A stretch of 7,997 bases of DNA. It comes from Geobacter sp. UBA6802. Its GTDB lineage: Bacteria > Desulfobacterota > Desulfuromonadia > Geobacterales > Pseudopelobacteraceae. Of the stretch, positions 6,622-7,997 are shown one piece after another (the first letter of the stretch is position 1; each line of letters opens with the position of its first letter). The DNA is taken from the NCBI GenBank assembly GCA_002452325.1, contig DKFG01000137.1, positions 518-8,514 on the forward strand, read 5' to 3'. Position numbers and translations under genes: made by a program. The notes below the pieces were generated by a model. The model worked only from the letters and a program-made list of their open reading frames with translations. It had not been told where the DNA came from and ran no database searches.

Positions 6622-6646
6622 AAAAAGCCCCCACCTGTGGTGGGGG
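6622..6646 (-). terminator. Probable intrinsic terminator on the minus strand formed by the IS right end
   Basis: Read on the minus strand, the right-end hairpin (stem of eight base pairs, almost all G-C) is followed at once by CTTTTTG (complement of 6621-6627). A strong GC stem plus a five-T tract is the classic Rho-independent signal. It would stop transcripts arriving from hflX and the broken penicillin-binding protein gene before they run antisense through tnpA. Confidence 0.6.
6628..6646 (+). repeat. Right-end subterminal hairpin of the IS
   Basis: Arms 6628-6635 (CCCCCACC) and 6639-6646 (GGTGGGGG) pair over eight bases around TGT. The stem is identical to the left-end hairpin and only the loop differs by one base (TGT against TTT). 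It is nine bases inside the proposed right boundary and is the expected TnpA recognition structure. Confidence 0.88.
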
Positions 6647-7347
6647 ATACTTACTTGGGTTAACCGATTTGCCCATGGCGTCGGTCAGATCCATCCGATG
6701 ATTACGTCCTTTGCGGCTGGGATCCCAGTTTTTGGGACTCTCCGAAGCCACTCTGCCGCGGTACTCCATAACCGAATCCGGAGTGATCTGGCGACTCTCA
6801 AGTGCGGCGGCAGCCGTCACCATCTTGAACAGCGAGGCCATCGGATACACCTGGTAGGCGGCACTGTGCTGCCAGGCAGGATCAACAGACGAGTAGCCGG
6901 TCAAGGCCAGCACCCGACCGGTGGCCGGTTCCATGGCCACAAAGACGGCGTAGGGGGGGCGGGTCATCTCAAGAAAGTTCTGAACTCGCCGCTGCAACTC
7001 AACATCAATGGTGTAGCTGAGTATGGTGCCATCGGCAGCTGCAGCGGTAAGTACCGGCTCACCCGCCGGAACCTGCACAGGAAGCAGGCTGTCGGCAACA
7101 CGGAACAGTTCATCTCCCAACGGTACTGGGCGGGCTTTTGACACGGTTTGGTGGCGGGCAGACTGCCAGGTGGAAACAGCCTGGGCTCCTTTATGCACCA
7201 ACAATACGGTAAGGGGTACCAGCAACAGAATCAGCACGGTGCCGAGCAGAACGGTTCTCCAGTGCCGTTGCAGCAGGTTCTTTTTCGGTCTGGTCAGGTA
7301 CTTCAGATCACGCATTGGCAGACTATACGGCAAGGCAGGGGAAGGTG

Positions 7348-7997
7348 TCAACCGACCTCAGGCCAGAAACGACGCTTCAACTCTTCAAGTAACGGTGTAA
7401 GGGTTACGCGGTCACAGGCGCTGATGCTGAGGGCGTCATGACGGCGCCGTGCCTGCACCAGCCGCAGAAAGGCGATGGTATCGGTACGTTTCAGCCCTTC
7501 CAGACGATCCATCTTGTTAAAAACCACCAGCTGGGGCTTGTCCGCCAGCCCAAGCTCTTCCAGGATGGTACGTACTTGGTTGATCTGGTCTTCAAAACGG
7601 GGATGTGAGGCATCCACCAAGTGTAGCAGCAGGTCGGCATCCTGCAGCTCCTCAAGGGTGGCCTTGAAGGCACCCATCAACGAAACCGGCAGACTACGGA
7701 TAAAGCCGACCGTATCGGTGATGATCACCTCCCGCTCCCTGGGCAGTCGCAAGCGACGGCTTGAGGTGTCCAGGGTAGCAAAGAGCAGGTTCTCCGTAAA
7801 TATCTCGCTCTGGGTCAGGGCGTTCAGCAGGGTTGACTTGCCGGCATTGGTATAACCGACGATCGATATGATCGGTACACCGGCCCTGACCCTGCGGCTA
7901 CGACGCTGCTGGCGATCCCGCGAAAGTTCCTGCAGTTCCCGCTCAAGAGCCGTAATCCGGTCCCGGATACGGCGCCGGTCGATCTCCAGCTTGGTCT
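7348..7997 (-). CDS. hflX: Ribosome-associated GTPase HflX, C-terminal part (cut by window edge)
   Basis: The last 215 residues are present; the N-terminal domain lies beyond the window. The visible part opens with TKLEIDRRRIRDRI, the end of the HflX coiled-coil signature (normally preceded by GPGE), and a basic stretch. The GTPase domain follows: G1 is GYTNAGKS (residues 47-54 of the visible part), the G2 threonine is in FATLD, G3 is DTVGF (94-98), and G4 is NKMD (160-163). HflX binds the large ribosomal subunit and splits stalled ribosomes, as shown in E. coli. The protein ends at a TGA at 7348-7350 that overlaps a possible TTG start of the penicillin-binding protein gene, so the two genes are probably cotranscribed and translationally coupled. 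All nucleotide-binding motifs are intact in the part seen. Confidence 0.95.
   Translation of the reverse strand, partial: TKLEIDRRRIRDRITALERELQELSRDRQQRRSRRVRAGVPIISIVGYTNAGKSTLLNALTQSEIFTENLLFATLDTSSRRLRLPREREVIITDTVGFIRSLPVSLMGAFKATLEELQDADLLLHLVDASHPRFEDQINQVRTILEELGLADKPQLVVFNKMDRLEGLKRTDTIAFLRLVQARRRHDALSISACDRVTLTPLLEELKRRFWPEVG

Larger units (their letters stand above)
6008..6655 (+). mobile_element. IS200/IS605-family insertion sequence (single-gene, tnpA only)
   Basis: The element is about 648 bp, carries one HUH transposase gene and no tnpB, which places it in the IS200-like group. Both ends have subterminal hairpins with identical 8-base arms (CCCCCACC and GGTGGGGG) and 3-base loops. 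There is no terminal inverted repeat or target duplication, as expected for transposition through single-stranded DNA with a Y1 transposase. Boundaries come from rejoining the interrupted host frame: AACCCA (minus strand, ending at 6656) joins ATTTACGGG (starting at 6007) with no change of phase. Because the flanking bases are T on both sides, the ends can be shifted by one base either way (6007-6654 or 6009-6656). It lies opposite to the host gene. Target would be a tetranucleotide such as AAAT or AATT at the left end. Confidence 0.9.
6620..7351 (-). pseudogene. Penicillin-binding protein, N-terminal fragment (SxxK and SxN side), severed by IS
   Basis: This is the first part of a transpeptidase-type penicillin-binding protein. 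Host sequence runs from 7351 to 6656; the frame then enters the element and stops at a TGA at 6620-6622, giving 243 residues. One membrane helix (about 33-52) follows a basic cytoplasmic tail. There is no glycosyltransferase domain, and only about 60 residues lie between the helix and the transpeptidase fold, which begins near YTIDVELQ. The nucleophile is S173 in SLFK, and SVN (229-231) is the second motif. The break comes right after N231-P232, so KTG is lost. Start choice: a TTG at 7351 overlaps the hflX stop (TTGA) and follows GAGGT three bases away; an ATG at 7315 without Shine-Dalgarno is the alternative. The intact protein probably cross-linked peptidoglycan in the periplasm; which paralogue it is cannot be said. 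Confidence 0.88.

Noticed and set aside
6021..6646. The two CCCCCACC hairpins as a CRISPR-like or dispersed repeat pair
   Set aside because: They sit at the two ends of one transposase gene and are fully explained as the recognition hairpins of an IS200/IS605 element.

Overview
The window looks like ordinary chromosome from a Gram-negative deltaproteobacterium of the Geobacter/Trichlorobacter type. This is inferred from overall protein character (a HisI N-terminus of the Geobacter kind, a lipid A pathway enzyme, a chemoreceptor with a variant tip, an HflX-linked penicillin-binding protein) and moderately high GC. No database comparison was possible. There are no rRNA, tRNA or CRISPR features, and no gene-free stretch longer than about 300 bases.

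Layout. Positions 1-94 hold the start of hisI on the minus strand. It diverges, across a roughly 160-base promoter region, from a plus-strand methyl-accepting chemotaxis-type receptor (253-1923). That receptor converges with a minus-strand pair: a UPF0158-family protein (4172-4612) followed after 37 bases by a copper-type P1B ATPase (1954-4134). A divergent 65-base gap separates the pair from a plus-strand LpxH-type phosphoesterase (4678-5394). On the minus strand from the right edge come the C-terminal two thirds of the GTPase HflX (7348-7997, cut by the window end) and a transpeptidase-type penicillin-binding protein gene that runs back to 5378, where it overlaps the end of the lpxH-like gene by 17 bases.

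The penicillin-binding protein gene is broken by a compact single-gene IS200/IS605-family element of about 648 bp (about 6008-6655), inserted in the opposite orientation. The break lies just after the SxN catalytic motif, so S-x-x-K and SxN are on one fragment and KTG is on the other. Removing 648 bp rejoins the reading frame exactly, which points to a recent and clean insertion. The element has matching subterminal hairpins, an intact HUH/Tyr TnpA, a leader hairpin that buries the tnpA ribosome binding site, and a 12-base inverted repeat that could pair the leader loop with the 3' untranslated region. Its right-end hairpin is followed on the minus strand by a run of T, so it probably also terminates incoming host transcription.

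The remaining genes are housekeeping (histidine synthesis, lipid A, ribosome rescue GTPase), metal efflux and signalling. I see no new multi-gene defence or metabolic system. The most rewarding parts are the regulatory architecture of the insertion element and the unusual receptor tip.
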